The notes beneath the pieces were generated by a model, which was not told the DNA's origin, searched no databases, and saw only the letters and a list, made by a program, of their open reading frames with translations. From JAPOKJ01 sp031421635 (GTDB taxonomy: Bacteria; Pseudomonadota; Gammaproteobacteria; Burkholderiales; Burkholderiaceae_E): DNA of 64,000 nt. Positions 1 to 8,546 of this stretch are shown piece by piece (position 1 is the stretch's first letter; each line of letters starts with the position of its first letter). A program made the position numbers and the translations under genes. Where the stretch lies: assembly GCA_031421635.1 (NCBI GenBank), contig JANOPA010000103.1:33488-97487 (forward strand). Reading direction: 5' to 3'.

Positions 1-6
1 CTTCAT
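1..6 (-). CDS. Start of the next gene of the bcs-like operon (partial)
   Basis: On the minus strand an ATG (4-6) overlaps the bcsB stop codon in an ATGA arrangement, the same coupling seen at the upstream junctions of this operon. A purine-rich stretch precedes it. Only two codons (Met-Lys) lie in the window, so the product cannot be identified. In bcs operons of this type bcsZ or bcsC commonly follows bcsB, but that is inference. Confidence 0.4.
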
Positions 7-2360
7 GCTTTCTTCTTGAGCTTACCAACCATGAACTTTAAAGGCCGGTAGAGTGCAGCCGCAGAAAGTATCGCCAAGATTAAGACCATGAGCGCCACTA
101 AAATGGGATGATCTGCGAGGAACCAACGCAGCTTGTTGTACCAAGGAAGTTGCCCCAGATAATAGGTGTTACTAATTCTGGCATGACTGAGAGACTTCTC
201 GTTCAGTACAACGAAGTCACCCTGAATTGTTTGCAAGCGCTCAGGGTCAGTCAAAACATCGGTGATTCTTGTAAAATCAGCAGGCTTATCAGCATATAAA
301 AAGACCACGCTTCGAGTGGGCTTGAGCGGCGACTCGAAGCCCATCAATGTGACCAAGGTCCCGGGCCCGGAAAGACTCACATTGGCCTTAGGCTTTACAC
401 TTTCATCGATATCTTGCTGCTCCCAGCGATACATGGGACGCCAATTCACATCGGGCTCGCGCAGGCGTCGCACGCCGTTTTCCACAAACATCGGCAAGCT
501 ATTGCTCCAGTCAGCCAATAGCCTCTGATTTTGAGCGGTACCAATAATAATCATGTCTCTATCCGGAGATTTTGCGACCTCCGCAGCACCGATCACTGAA
601 TGCCGAGTGGCTGGATATCCAGTGGCCTCACCCATGCGTCCCATCACCGCCAGATAAAGGCCGATTTCTTCAGCGCTGGCGCGCTCCGGAATTACGACAC
701 TAGTCTCAGACAGATCTGCGAGACGCGTGAAGGGAAAGCCCATCTGAGTGAAGTATGCAAGATTGGGCAGTGCCGCAAATTTAGGAAAGGCGCTGAAATC
801 AATCGTTGACTCAGCATCGATTGAAGCCACCAAATTATCTGGCGCGAGTTCGGGGCATTCACCTTCTGGCTTAGTAATGTCGAAGGTGTAAAGGAGTTGC
901 AATTGATCTCGCATCGTCACCGCGTACGGCGGTAAATAGAGCCGGGCCTCCTCGACCGTTTTGCGCTGCTCTTTGGCAGCGACTTGATTGGCATTGGCAT
1001 CCCGCACGTCGTAAAGCGCAACCGCATCCACAAAGTTCTCGTTCAGGCTGATTCTTATGTTGGAATTCCTGTGGTCGGGCAGGCGGGTCGCACGATACTT
1101 GAGCTGTACCGGCGCGCCCTTGCTTCGCCAAGTGAATACATCTGGAGGCACGCGATAGTTGAGACGAATTGTCTCGGGATGAAATCCTTTAACCCGTAGC
1201 TCTTCCAACTTGGCCAACTCGCCAAATTTCATCGCTCGATCGGTGCGAACCCAGGCTGGAGCGTCATAAGGTTTACGCGGCGCCGGCTCCACCTCACTGA
1301 CTATCGAGACACTGCGGCCTGACAAGGTCTTGTGCAATAACGCAATCGTGCGTGCAGCACGTAAGAGCTCCGCCTCGGTCCCACCATTGACGAGCAGCAA
1401 TCGAGCATTAGGGTTAGTCGGGTGAGTTTGCACTGAGATCACCGAGCCAGGCACGCCCTTGTATCCCGCCACTTCAGCGCCATCACTCAAGAACACGACC
1501 GCATTTTCAGGAGGCAAGGTATTCAAATAGGTTGGAAACTGAGCACCACGACTGCCCGCTTGAATTCCAAACCATGAGGCGAGCACGCCTGCTGCCTTTA
1601 GTGAGCCTAAGGAGGGGCTCGCGGCAAAGACAAAGGGGAGCCGCATTGGCTGGTTGTCCCATTTATCATAGAAAGGGGCAGGCAAGTTTTTGAGGTCCGG
1701 CGCAACGGGACGAGGCGCTAGCGTTAGCTCCAGTTTTGTGAGCTCGTTGACTGTCAACCATACCGATGCATTCACTCCTGGACCGCATTTACCACCCGAC
1801 ATCCCTACAAAATTGATACGCAGCTCGTTGTAATCACGTATGGCGGCTGTTTCAAGGGTCAGCTCTTTTCGCACGGCCAAGCCTTTGCCCTTAGGAAGCC
1901 CATCAGTAGCCACTAGCTTGTCGTTCACGAAGATATTGAGTTGACTGAGCTCTTCAATCAGGGATGGAGAATAGTCATACGCCAAGGTGAGCTTCGCACC
2001 CACCACCATTTCGTCTGAACGAACCGTGAAGGCCAAAGTACGAGAGGCATCATAGCCACGCAATTTGAGTGACGACCAGGCCCCAAGTTGCTTCAAATCC
2101 AGAGAAACTACTCTCGTGCCGACGGCGGGTGGTTTAATTTTAGCGTCGCCTTTAGCATCAGCTTTAGGGTCGCTATTTTCCTCCCCTTTGAGCTCCGCCT
2201 TGCTGTCCGCTCTCGTCTCGCCCTTTACAGTATTGCGCTCAACCGACGACTGCTGTGCATGCACAAAGGAGACACTATAGAAATGCATGAACGCGACCAT
2301 ACAAACCCCTACAAGCCGCATGCCTAGCGCGTTGCAATGAAGTTTGATGCCGTAGATCAT
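3..2360 (-). CDS. bcsB: BcsB-like periplasmic subunit of cellulose synthase
   Basis: This is a 785-residue protein of the BcsB family, the periplasmic, membrane-anchored partner of BcsA that guides the nascent glucan. An N-terminal signal segment ends near a VHA-QQ site. It is followed by a low-complexity acidic/Lys stretch, the paired carbohydrate-binding/flavodoxin-like modules (family-typical blocks around LPFVFAASPS and GMSGGKCGPG), a conserved FTRLADLSET/GRMGEATGYPATR region, and a C-terminal membrane helix followed by a basic KLKKK tail. The start at 2360 was chosen because it overlaps the upstream stop as ATGA and has a GGAAAA-type ribosome site; an upstream in-frame Met at 2399 lies inside the preceding gene. 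BcsB appears well preserved although its BcsA partner is degenerate. Confidence 0.9.
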   Translation of the reverse strand: MIYGIKLHCNALGMRLVGVCMVAFMHFYSVSFVHAQQSSVERNTVKGETRADSKAELKGEENSDPKADAKGDAKIKPPAVGTRVVSLDLKQLGAWSSLKLRGYDASRTLAFTVRSDEMVVGAKLTLAYDYSPSLIEELSQLNIFVNDKLVATDGLPKGKGLAVRKELTLETAAIRDYNELRINFVGMSGGKCGPGVNASVWLTVNELTKLELTLAPRPVAPDLKNLPAPFYDKWDNQPMRLPFVFAASPSLGSLKAAGVLASWFGIQAGSRGAQFPTYLNTLPPENAVVFLSDGAEVAGYKGVPGSVISVQTHPTNPNARLLLVNGGTEAELLRAARTIALLHKTLSGRSVSIVSEVEPAPRKPYDAPAWVRTDRAMKFGELAKLEELRVKGFHPETIRLNYRVPPDVFTWRSKGAPVQLKYRATRLPDHRNSNIRISLNENFVDAVALYDVRDANANQVAAKEQRKTVEEARLYLPPYAVTMRDQLQLLYTFDITKPEGECPELAPDNLVASIDAESTIDFSAFPKFAALPNLAYFTQMGFPFTRLADLSETSVVIPERASAEEIGLYLAVMGRMGEATGYPATRHSVIGAAEVAKSPDRDMIIIGTAQNQRLLADWSNSLPMFVENGVRRLREPDVNWRPMYRWEQQDIDESVKPKANVSLSGPGTLVTLMGFESPLKPTRSVVFLYADKPADFTRITDVLTDPERLQTIQGDFVVLNEKSLSHARISNTYYLGQLPWYNKLRWFLADHPILVALMVLILAILSAAALYRPLKFMVGKLKKKA

Positions 2361-4468
2361 TTTTTCCTTTTCCAGAGTTGAGTGAGGCTGTCCAAGCAAA
2401 GGTACTTGCTAAGGTTCATCGAGAATTCAAGAAGCTTGATTGGAATCGCCGCCAGTGGTCGCGACAACCAAGCTGGCAAAGGATGATCGGCCTCACGGTC
2501 GGGCAACCACTTCGGCCAGTCCTTTCCACGCGAGAAAACCGCATCTTTTAGTTGATTCAATTCTGAACCTTGCCCATCGACGAGGCGAACGTAAGTCGTC
2601 AAACCCTCGGTTCTTAGGGTCTGAACGGTCAGGGCCGTGGCCTGGTTGTTGTGAAAAATTAACACGCTCAACTCTTGATTGGTCGAACTGTTGAAAGGCA
2701 CGGGTGTTTGCAAACCAAGCTCGGTAGCGGGGAAGTTCAGAGTTTGACAGGCGAGAGTCCGACCGAAAGGGAGGCGGATCATGGCAGCCAACGTTTGCTG
2801 GCGCTTTGAGAACGCCTTGATCTGTGCGCTCTCTTGAAAGATCGCCTGACGTGAGAGTAAGAGCAACACATTAACCAAGGCCCATAGGGCATAGCTCACT
2901 ATCCACTGACTGTTGACCTGCTCCGGTTCGTAAGCACGCGCGATGCCGATGACAGCACCGTAAAGGTTAAGGATCAGAAGAAGCGAAATCACCAGTCCAT
3001 AAACCCACTCCGCCAACGATAATTCCGATCGCCAGCGTGCCAAAATTAATTGGGGTCGAAACAATGCCGTTTGCAAGTACGAAACACTGGTCGCCAGCAC
3101 CATGTATGCGGACAAGCACAGCTCCTTAACCTCTCGCCATTCCGCCCAGCGCCCAATTTGGGTATCGCGAGACTGAACAACGCCAATCAGAATCAAAGCA
3201 GGCAGGGCAAAGCAAGCAAACCAGTCGATTGTCGCGCTCACCAGGACCACTCCCTGAAGCAAGAAGGCGAGAGGCGCCAATAAGCAGGCAAGATAGGCCA
3301 AAGGCCGATAGAAGTGCAACATAGAATAGACTTGCGAGACCTTATGCTTACATGACAGCAACGAGCTTGAGTCCGCTCGATTAATACGAATCATGCGCAA
3401 AGCTTCAGACGTTTGAGGGGTAGGCGAATCTTCAGTACCTGGCTCGCTTCTGCCAACGACCAAAGCGCTACGATTCCACATTGGCTTCAATTCGTTTTGC
3501 CATGTACCTCGTCTTATCATGGCAAAACAAAGGCCAGGAAAAACTCTTGCTTGATCTTGACCAAGCTTGTTGGAAAGCTTGGGCGCCAAGCCGTGATCTG
3601 AGGTGTAGAGCAGGGACAAACCGACATCACTTTCGAACCAGGCAAATACCCTCTCTAAAAAGTTTTTGCTTGGCAACGAGTGTTTCTCAAGGACCAAAAC
3701 AAAGTCCCCCGAGCTTTGATCCATCCCGCGTTGAATGGTCGATGTTTTATTCTCAAACACATGACCCGTACGGGTTTGACTCAAATACGCCGCACCAAGA
3801 CGAGCAAGCCTCATTTCCAAGGCGGGCCTGGGTTCTGAATCAATGACATAGAGCTTTATTTTTTTCGCGGGCCATGTCATTTGAGCACTGGCCAAAGCGC
3901 TTTGAATCACCGTGTCGCTGTCGATCTCCGCGGCCAGCAAGAACACATCGACCGAGGGCAAGTCGCTAGCCTCGGCAAAGATCTCAGCCTCGCTTTGTTC
4001 AATTGGCCAAAGCCGACCAACCCAGCCCAAGAGCAAATAGGTGACGACACTCAACTCGATGGCACAAAGCGAAAACGAAACGAAGTAAGCAGCTTCGGCC
4101 TGCGCTACAAGCGTAGTGCTAAATCTCCAGACGAAGTACTGGGTCGAACACAGCATCGAAAGGCATATCAGAGTGAGGGTGATCAGTGCACCGTCATAGC
4201 GTCGCAGGAACAGTGCTGCAATTACCATCAATCCCGCAAAGGTAATCTGTCCGTTGAGTGAAAACTCAATGCTGATCGAAAGCAAGAAGAACAAAATGCC
4301 GGCGCCCAGAATGCAAAGGGAAAGGCCAGGGGTCGACCAAGCCGAAGCGTCGGGAATTTTCTCGACCCACTTAAAAACGCTTCCTCTCACATAGGACTTA
4401 TTGGGCATGCCCTCACGCCCCTTACCCCAACGTTCTCTCCAAAGCTGTAGAACCAGCTTGGCATTCAT
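2357..4468 (-). CDS. BcsA-like membrane protein, apparently catalytically degenerate
   Basis: The 703-residue polytopic protein sits where bcsA belongs. Topology and several blocks match BcsA: four N-terminal helices with a QYFVWRFSTTL block (compare RYLYWRLTxTL), a cytoplasmic domain from about 165 to 380, five C-terminal helices, and a PilZ-like tail from about 550. The catalytic signatures are largely gone. The YNE block reads DVFLLAAEI (174-182), DDG reads IDSE (209-212), the DADH metal site reads EKHS (261-264), the QxxRW acceptor motif is absent, and the FxVTxK gating loop is not visible. A GTED at 344-347 may be the TED remnant. The PilZ RxxxR and DxSxxG motifs are also not intact. The open frame and ATGA overlaps with bcsQ and bcsB argue for a retained non-catalytic role rather than simple decay. 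It may be a scaffold; no function is assigned. Confidence 0.8.
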   Translation of the reverse strand: MNAKLVLQLWRERWGKGREGMPNKSYVRGSVFKWVEKIPDASAWSTPGLSLCILGAGILFFLLSISIEFSLNGQITFAGLMVIAALFLRRYDGALITLTLICLSMLCSTQYFVWRFSTTLVAQAEAAYFVSFSLCAIELSVVTYLLLGWVGRLWPIEQSEAEIFAEASDLPSVDVFLLAAEIDSDTVIQSALASAQMTWPAKKIKLYVIDSEPRPALEMRLARLGAAYLSQTRTGHVFENKTSTIQRGMDQSSGDFVLVLEKHSLPSKNFLERVFAWFESDVGLSLLYTSDHGLAPKLSNKLGQDQARVFPGLCFAMIRRGTWQNELKPMWNRSALVVGRSEPGTEDSPTPQTSEALRMIRINRADSSSLLSCKHKVSQVYSMLHFYRPLAYLACLLAPLAFLLQGVVLVSATIDWFACFALPALILIGVVQSRDTQIGRWAEWREVKELCLSAYMVLATSVSYLQTALFRPQLILARWRSELSLAEWVYGLVISLLLILNLYGAVIGIARAYEPEQVNSQWIVSYALWALVNVLLLLSRQAIFQESAQIKAFSKRQQTLAAMIRLPFGRTLACQTLNFPATELGLQTPVPFNSSTNQELSVLIFHNNQATALTVQTLRTEGLTTYVRLVDGQGSELNQLKDAVFSRGKDWPKWLPDREADHPLPAWLSRPLAAIPIKLLEFSMNLSKYLCLDSLTQLWKRKK

Positions 4469-5229
4469 CGACCAAGGGTACCCATAAGCCAGGCGGCAAG
4501 TGCGTTGACATCATGGCTGGCCTGACCATGTGGATCATAGTCCGAGACTGATTGTTGTAATGCCAAAGCTTCCCGCAAAGCCTCGTCACTATTGATCAGG
4601 ACGGGAGCGAAACGTTCACCTAAATGCTGGCGCAGGGTTCGAGCCATATCCGAGCCCAGTGAATCACTCTCGTCCAATTGATTCAGGACATAAGCGCTTT
4701 GAAGATCAGGGTTGATCGGGATCATCTCGTCGAGATACGTTTCCATCGCAGGGACCGTCGCATAGGATGCGGCATCCGGTAGTAAAACGATGATCGCCAA
4801 ATCCGAGCAGGCAATGGCCTGAAGCAAATAGGGCGAAGGGCCAGGTGGTGTATCGATCAACACCAGTGCATCGTTAGCGAGCGCAAGATTATCGAGCTGA
4901 AGCTTCAGCCAGTCAGGCTGCAGAGTCAATATCGACTCAAAAGCAAGCCGACTTGGCTCGTCCGCAAAACCATAAGGAAAGAAGACAAGCTCCCCTGCAT
5001 TTTGAAACGCAATGTTGTGTAGCGAACTGCCCGAAAGCGCTTGTTGACAAATGCCGCCGACGTCATGGTCGGCCAAACCGAAATGCCATTGCAAGGCATT
5101 TTGAGGATCAAGATCTAGTGCCACAACACGATTGGGTCCAAGCTTGAGCGTCAGCGCACAAGCGAGGTTAGCAGCAAGCGACGTTTTACCGACCCCACCC
5201 TTCATCGACACTATGCTTACAACTTTCAT
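4465..5229 (-). CDS. bcsQ: BcsQ, ParA/MinD-family ATPase of the cellulose locus
   Basis: This 254-residue SIMIBI ATPase has a deviant Walker A, MKGGVGKTSLAANLA, at residues 9-23, a Walker-A-prime-type DLDPQNALQWH and a Walker B LIDTPPG. BcsQ proteins are known to be needed for polar placement and activity of the synthase in enterobacteria. The gene overlaps both neighbours by four bases (ATGA): the start overlaps the bcsP stop and the stop overlaps the bcsA-like start, so translation is probably coupled. All ATPase motifs look intact. Confidence 0.9.
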   Translation of the reverse strand: MKVVSIVSMKGGVGKTSLAANLACALTLKLGPNRVVALDLDPQNALQWHFGLADHDVGGICQQALSGSSLHNIAFQNAGELVFFPYGFADEPSRLAFESILTLQPDWLKLQLDNLALANDALVLIDTPPGPSPYLLQAIACSDLAIIVLLPDAASYATVPAMETYLDEMIPINPDLQSAYVLNQLDESDSLGSDMARTLRQHLGERFAPVLINSDEALREALALQQSVSDYDPHGQASHDVNALAAWLMGTLGR

Positions 5230-5738
5230 CGTTTACCGAGTCGCGCTAAAAACGCGGGCTGCTTGGAAGAAGCCACTGGCGGGGGTTGATGGGCTTGCTC
5301 CAAGCGCAACAGCACCGCCCTCAAGGAATCATCACTGTGGTGCGGGGAATATTCGGCCTCCTCGACCTGCGGGAACGCATCCTCTTGTTTTCGAAAGAGG
5401 TTGCTCAAGGGGCTAACGGATGGCTTCTCGGGTGGCGCGACGACCGGCTTTTGAACAAGCATGCGATTTAAGCCACGGGCCAGTTCTTGACTCACACTAT
5501 TCTTGATTGGGCTGGACTGAGTAAGCCTCACCGTAGCAGGATCGATGCTGCGCCGGACCTTCTTTTCATCCTCGGTGATCAAGCTGGTCACCGCCAACTT
5601 CTTGGGTTGAAAAGACTTCAAGATGGGCCAGCGTTGCTCAGCAGTTGTCGACGCCCCAATAGGTGAAGGTGACGTACTTGGCGCGTCCGCTCGCAGGCTA
5701 CGAAACAGGTCGGACATATCTTTTTTTGTGTCGCTCAT
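5226..5738 (-). CDS. bcsP: BcsP/BcsR-like small cellulose biosynthesis protein
   Basis: This 170-residue, mostly disordered, Pro/Ser-rich protein has a short N-terminal DMSDLFRSL amphipathic segment and an EQRWPILKSF motif at about residues 35-44. The motif matches the RWPLL core of BcsR/BcsP proteins, which associate with BcsQ. The C-terminus carries two short helical LFRK / AFLARLGK elements. It lies directly upstream of bcsQ with an ATGA overlap, the order expected for bcsD-P-Q-A-B operons. Identification rests on the RWP motif, size and position. Confidence 0.7.
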   Translation of the reverse strand: MSDTKKDMSDLFRSLRADAPSTSPSPIGASTTAEQRWPILKSFQPKKLAVTSLITEDEKKVRRSIDPATVRLTQSSPIKNSVSQELARGLNRMLVQKPVVAPPEKPSVSPLSNLFRKQEDAFPQVEEAEYSPHHSDDSLRAVLLRLEQAHQPPPVASSKQPAFLARLGKR

Positions 5739-5785
5739 GGTGCTCGCTAGGTTAGGGGATCGACGACATCGGTCGGAGGAAGGCG

Positions 5786-6253
5786 TCAGGGAGCTAAACG
5801 CAAATGAATGTATTGACCATCATTTTGCTGAGTTACAAGTCTGGCGACCATTTTTTCGCTGAGTCCGAACGAGTGAAACACGGCCTGGTAAAAGCCCTCC
5901 AAAAGACCGAGGCTCCAGTCCAGCATTTCGCCACCAAAGGACTCTGCGATTGGCGCATAGCGATGTTCAATCTCGATACTCCCGTTGGCCTCGGTCAATT
6001 CAACCCAACCCCAATTGGTACGGTTCCAGAGATCGTTCAAGGCATTTGTGAGCTCCGCGAGCGTTTGCGACCCCTGAAACTGTGACTCCATATCTTGAGC
6101 AAATCGCACACCGATCCTCACGAAGAATTGACGCAAGGCCTCCACATCGACATCGGCCTGCGTACGCAGCTCCAGTGCGAAGGCGCGCAGAACGGGCGAC
6201 CACTGCAGAGAAACTTGCTGGGAGCGAAAATAATCATCTAGTGCGTAGGTCAT
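5786..6253 (-). CDS. bcsD: BcsD-like cellulose synthase subunit D
   Basis: This 155-residue protein has the length and pattern of BcsD (Pfam PF03500). Visible features are an N-terminal FRSQQVSLQW segment, the central TLAELTNALNDLWNRTNWGW block, and a C-terminal WSLGLLEGFYQAVFHSFGL helix region. BcsD forms a periplasmic octamer in Komagataeibacter that helps crystalline export. No signal peptide is visible, as usual in this family. It lies 28 bases downstream of the deacetylase-like gene and 47 bases upstream of bcsP. Confidence 0.85.
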   Translation of the reverse strand: MTYALDDYFRSQQVSLQWSPVLRAFALELRTQADVDVEALRQFFVRIGVRFAQDMESQFQGSQTLAELTNALNDLWNRTNWGWVELTEANGSIEIEHRYAPIAESFGGEMLDWSLGLLEGFYQAVFHSFGLSEKMVARLVTQQNDGQYIHLRLAP

Positions 6254-6281
6254 TTTTTTTACTTATAAATTTCTAGGTGAA

Positions 6282-8261
6282 TCACTTCGGAGGCGCACCG
6301 GCGACTTTGATAAATTGAACTTGCCAACGATAGTTTCCGGGGGCAAGGCCAGACACAAGCACACCAGCCCGCCATTGATCCACTAAAGTAATGGTGGGAA
6401 TATTCTCTGCAGGCCCTCCAGTGCCGACGGGGAGGAGGCGCAAGGTATGGCCAGAGGTCGGCAAATTAACCCAAACCGTAACCGCGTCCTTGATCAGCTC
6501 GGTTCCCTGAATTTCCATCGTCAGCACGGGTGCTTGTGCCTCACCGTCCAAGCGAACTGCGACTCTTTCTCTCTCACGCCACCAGCCGGCAATTTGCGCA
6601 GCGCTAGCCATCCAGGTGCGCTCGCGCCGGGTCTTTAGCTCGTCGACGATATCCGCCATTTGGTCAATGGTCAGCAAGCCTTGATTGGGCATACGGATCA
6701 CCGAGAGGCCCGCCATTTTTTCGGCGAGTGCGATTTCAGCAAAAAAGGACTTGATGCCTTCGTCATAGTCGCCTTCCTCGGTGGCGTCTTCTGGGCCGCG
6801 TTGAGTTCTAGGCAATACGATGGTGGCTATGTTGGACGCATCGGTGGTCGATGGGTTCGTTGATGAGGCCGCGGTTGAGCGCACTGAAAACGGCAGGCGT
6901 GTATCGGTGGCATCCATGAAAGCAATGTAATGACCAAAACCTCTTTGTAGCAACAGGGTCTCGGTGTTCTTGTCATAAGACTCGGTTGGGGCATGAAAGC
7001 CCGGATGGGTCGGGACGCTCACTCCTGCTTCCTTTGTGCGAGCCAGCATATTGTCCAAGCGGCTGGCCTGCGTTGCCATCGCCTGGCCCTTAAAGCCCGC
7101 GAATTTGTCTCCCATGAAGGCTAACTCATGGCCTCGAGACTGAAGCGCTTTCAAGTTCGCAGCCGACTTGGCGGCATTGTCTCCCAGAATAAAAAATGTG
7201 GCGCGAGCACCAATATCTTCCAAGTGCTTGGCCAAGGCTAGATCGGCCTCGACAATGTTTTCAGCGGCGTCTACCGCGAGTAGGAGCGCGCTTGAATAGG
7301 GCGCGGGCCAAGCGGCCGTATAGGCGCTCGGCAAGCGACGCAACCAAGTGAGAGCGTTGTGAGCAATAGCCTCTAAGTGTTTCGGATCAGCGGTACGCCA
7401 GAGTCGCTCGGGATATCCTAAAACAACACTGCGTGAAGTGCGGTCAGAGTCCAAAAAACGCTCATCGAAGGTGATGGCTGAGGTTGTCTTTTGGATTGCG
7501 AAGGTCCGTGACCAATCCATAATATGGGCCGCTGCAAACCGCCCGGTCAGGCGCAGGGTAGGCCATTGCTTCGCACGTTCGAGCCAAATTCTTTGCCCGG
7601 CGGGCAAAGAATTACTAATCGGACTATCGCCGTGCGGCATTAGAAAGTTATCGTCTTTGTCGGCTGAGGTATCGCCTACGACTTTAGCGTCGAGTACACC
7701 TTCCATAAAGCCGAATCCGAGCCAGTCACCCTTTTCATCCCGAACACCACAAAGCCAGGAAGCCAAAACGCTCCCACCACGGGCACGAAAGTCAGCAATT
7801 GCCTGTTGCTCGTTCCTTGAGAGGGCGACGCTGGACGGCAGAATTAGTACCCCTGAACGGCTGCGCTCAAGCTGGGTCAAGGTCACTAAAACTTTGAACG
7901 GGACCCTGTATTTCGTTAGGAACGTTTCCCATGCCGTCTTGCTTTCAGCACCGTCCAGTTCACCTGCCTCGAAGTAGGCCTGGGTGCTTGGGGAGGCATA
8001 GAGTAGTACATCAGACGTGAACGGCACCGGCGACTCTGCCGAGGTCAGCGACTCGGAAGCGGGCAACTTGACAAACGCTCCCTTCGGAAGAAAAAACCCT
8101 AAGGAAGGCTCATCCTTGGTGACGTAGCTCACTTTTGCCACTGCAGGTTTATCGGAAGCGCAAGCCTGTATCAAAACCATCAGCGCCGCGCACGACAGAG
8201 CGCCCAGCAGCCGAAGAAGGGCGGCAAAGTGACGAAGAGTCATTAAGTCGATCGCGCGCAT
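6282..8261 (-). CDS. Lipoprotein with GATase-like and polysaccharide-deacetylase-like domains
   Basis: The 659-residue product begins with a lipoprotein signal peptide and an LIQAC lipobox, so it is probably periplasmic and lipid-anchored. Residues about 60-320 resemble a class I glutamine-amidotransferase-like/beta-galactosidase-trimerisation fold (for example LPSSVALSRNEQQAIADFRA). Residues about 330-560 resemble a NodB/CE4 deacetylase (LLLAVDAAENI, ARATFFILGDN, SRGHELAFMGD, HPGFHAPTESY). The CE4 motifs are atypical: the double Asp is DAAEN, the HxxxH motif keeps one His, and RxPxG reads HAPTE. Activity is therefore uncertain. It probably heads the bcs-like operon, which suggests glycan modification or binding. 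An alternative start at Met-7 (8243) is possible. Confidence 0.7.
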   Translation of the reverse strand: MRAIDLMTLRHFAALLRLLGALSCAALMVLIQACASDKPAVAKVSYVTKDEPSLGFFLPKGAFVKLPASESLTSAESPVPFTSDVLLYASPSTQAYFEAGELDGAESKTAWETFLTKYRVPFKVLVTLTQLERSRSGVLILPSSVALSRNEQQAIADFRARGGSVLASWLCGVRDEKGDWLGFGFMEGVLDAKVVGDTSADKDDNFLMPHGDSPISNSLPAGQRIWLERAKQWPTLRLTGRFAAAHIMDWSRTFAIQKTTSAITFDERFLDSDRTSRSVVLGYPERLWRTADPKHLEAIAHNALTWLRRLPSAYTAAWPAPYSSALLLAVDAAENIVEADLALAKHLEDIGARATFFILGDNAAKSAANLKALQSRGHELAFMGDKFAGFKGQAMATQASRLDNMLARTKEAGVSVPTHPGFHAPTESYDKNTETLLLQRGFGHYIAFMDATDTRLPFSVRSTAASSTNPSTTDASNIATIVLPRTQRGPEDATEEGDYDEGIKSFFAEIALAEKMAGLSVIRMPNQGLLTIDQMADIVDELKTRRERTWMASAAQIAGWWRERERVAVRLDGEAQAPVLTMEIQGTELIKDAVTVWVNLPTSGHTLRLLPVGTGGPAENIPTITLVDQWRAGVLVSGLAPGNYRWQVQFIKVAGAPPK

Positions 8262-8546
8262 GGGTGAAGCATTTGCAATGGTGAGTCGGCGTAATCGTCA
8301 AATAGAGCGCCCAAGGCTCATAGACCATGCCTATGAAAGCCCTTCGATTGACTCAACCCTGCGCGCTGCTGCTTTGACGTTTACGTGCCTGTGGCCGTAA
8401 ATCTGTTCGTTTCTTGATTCAGCATAGTTTTTGTTACTTGCAAGGTACGGTCAAGCTGACCCCGACGGGCGGTCTGCACCAGCCGCAGAACTCAAGGGCG
8501 CTGACTCACATCAGAGCAGTAGTTCGCAAGCATGAACTCACAAGCC
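8262..8546. other. Intergenic region upstream of the bcs-like operon
   Basis: About 285 bases lie between the start of the deacetylase-like gene and the end of the alpha/beta hydrolase gene, both on the minus strand. It should hold the operon promoter, but I see no convincing -35/-10 pair, RNA gene or ORF. Confidence 0.4.

Noticed and set aside
2357..4468. Frameshift or assembly error as the explanation for the bcsA-like sequence
   Set aside because: The frame is continuous, flanking membrane blocks align in the same frame, and missing motifs were not seen in the other minus-strand frames. It should still be confirmed by resequencing.
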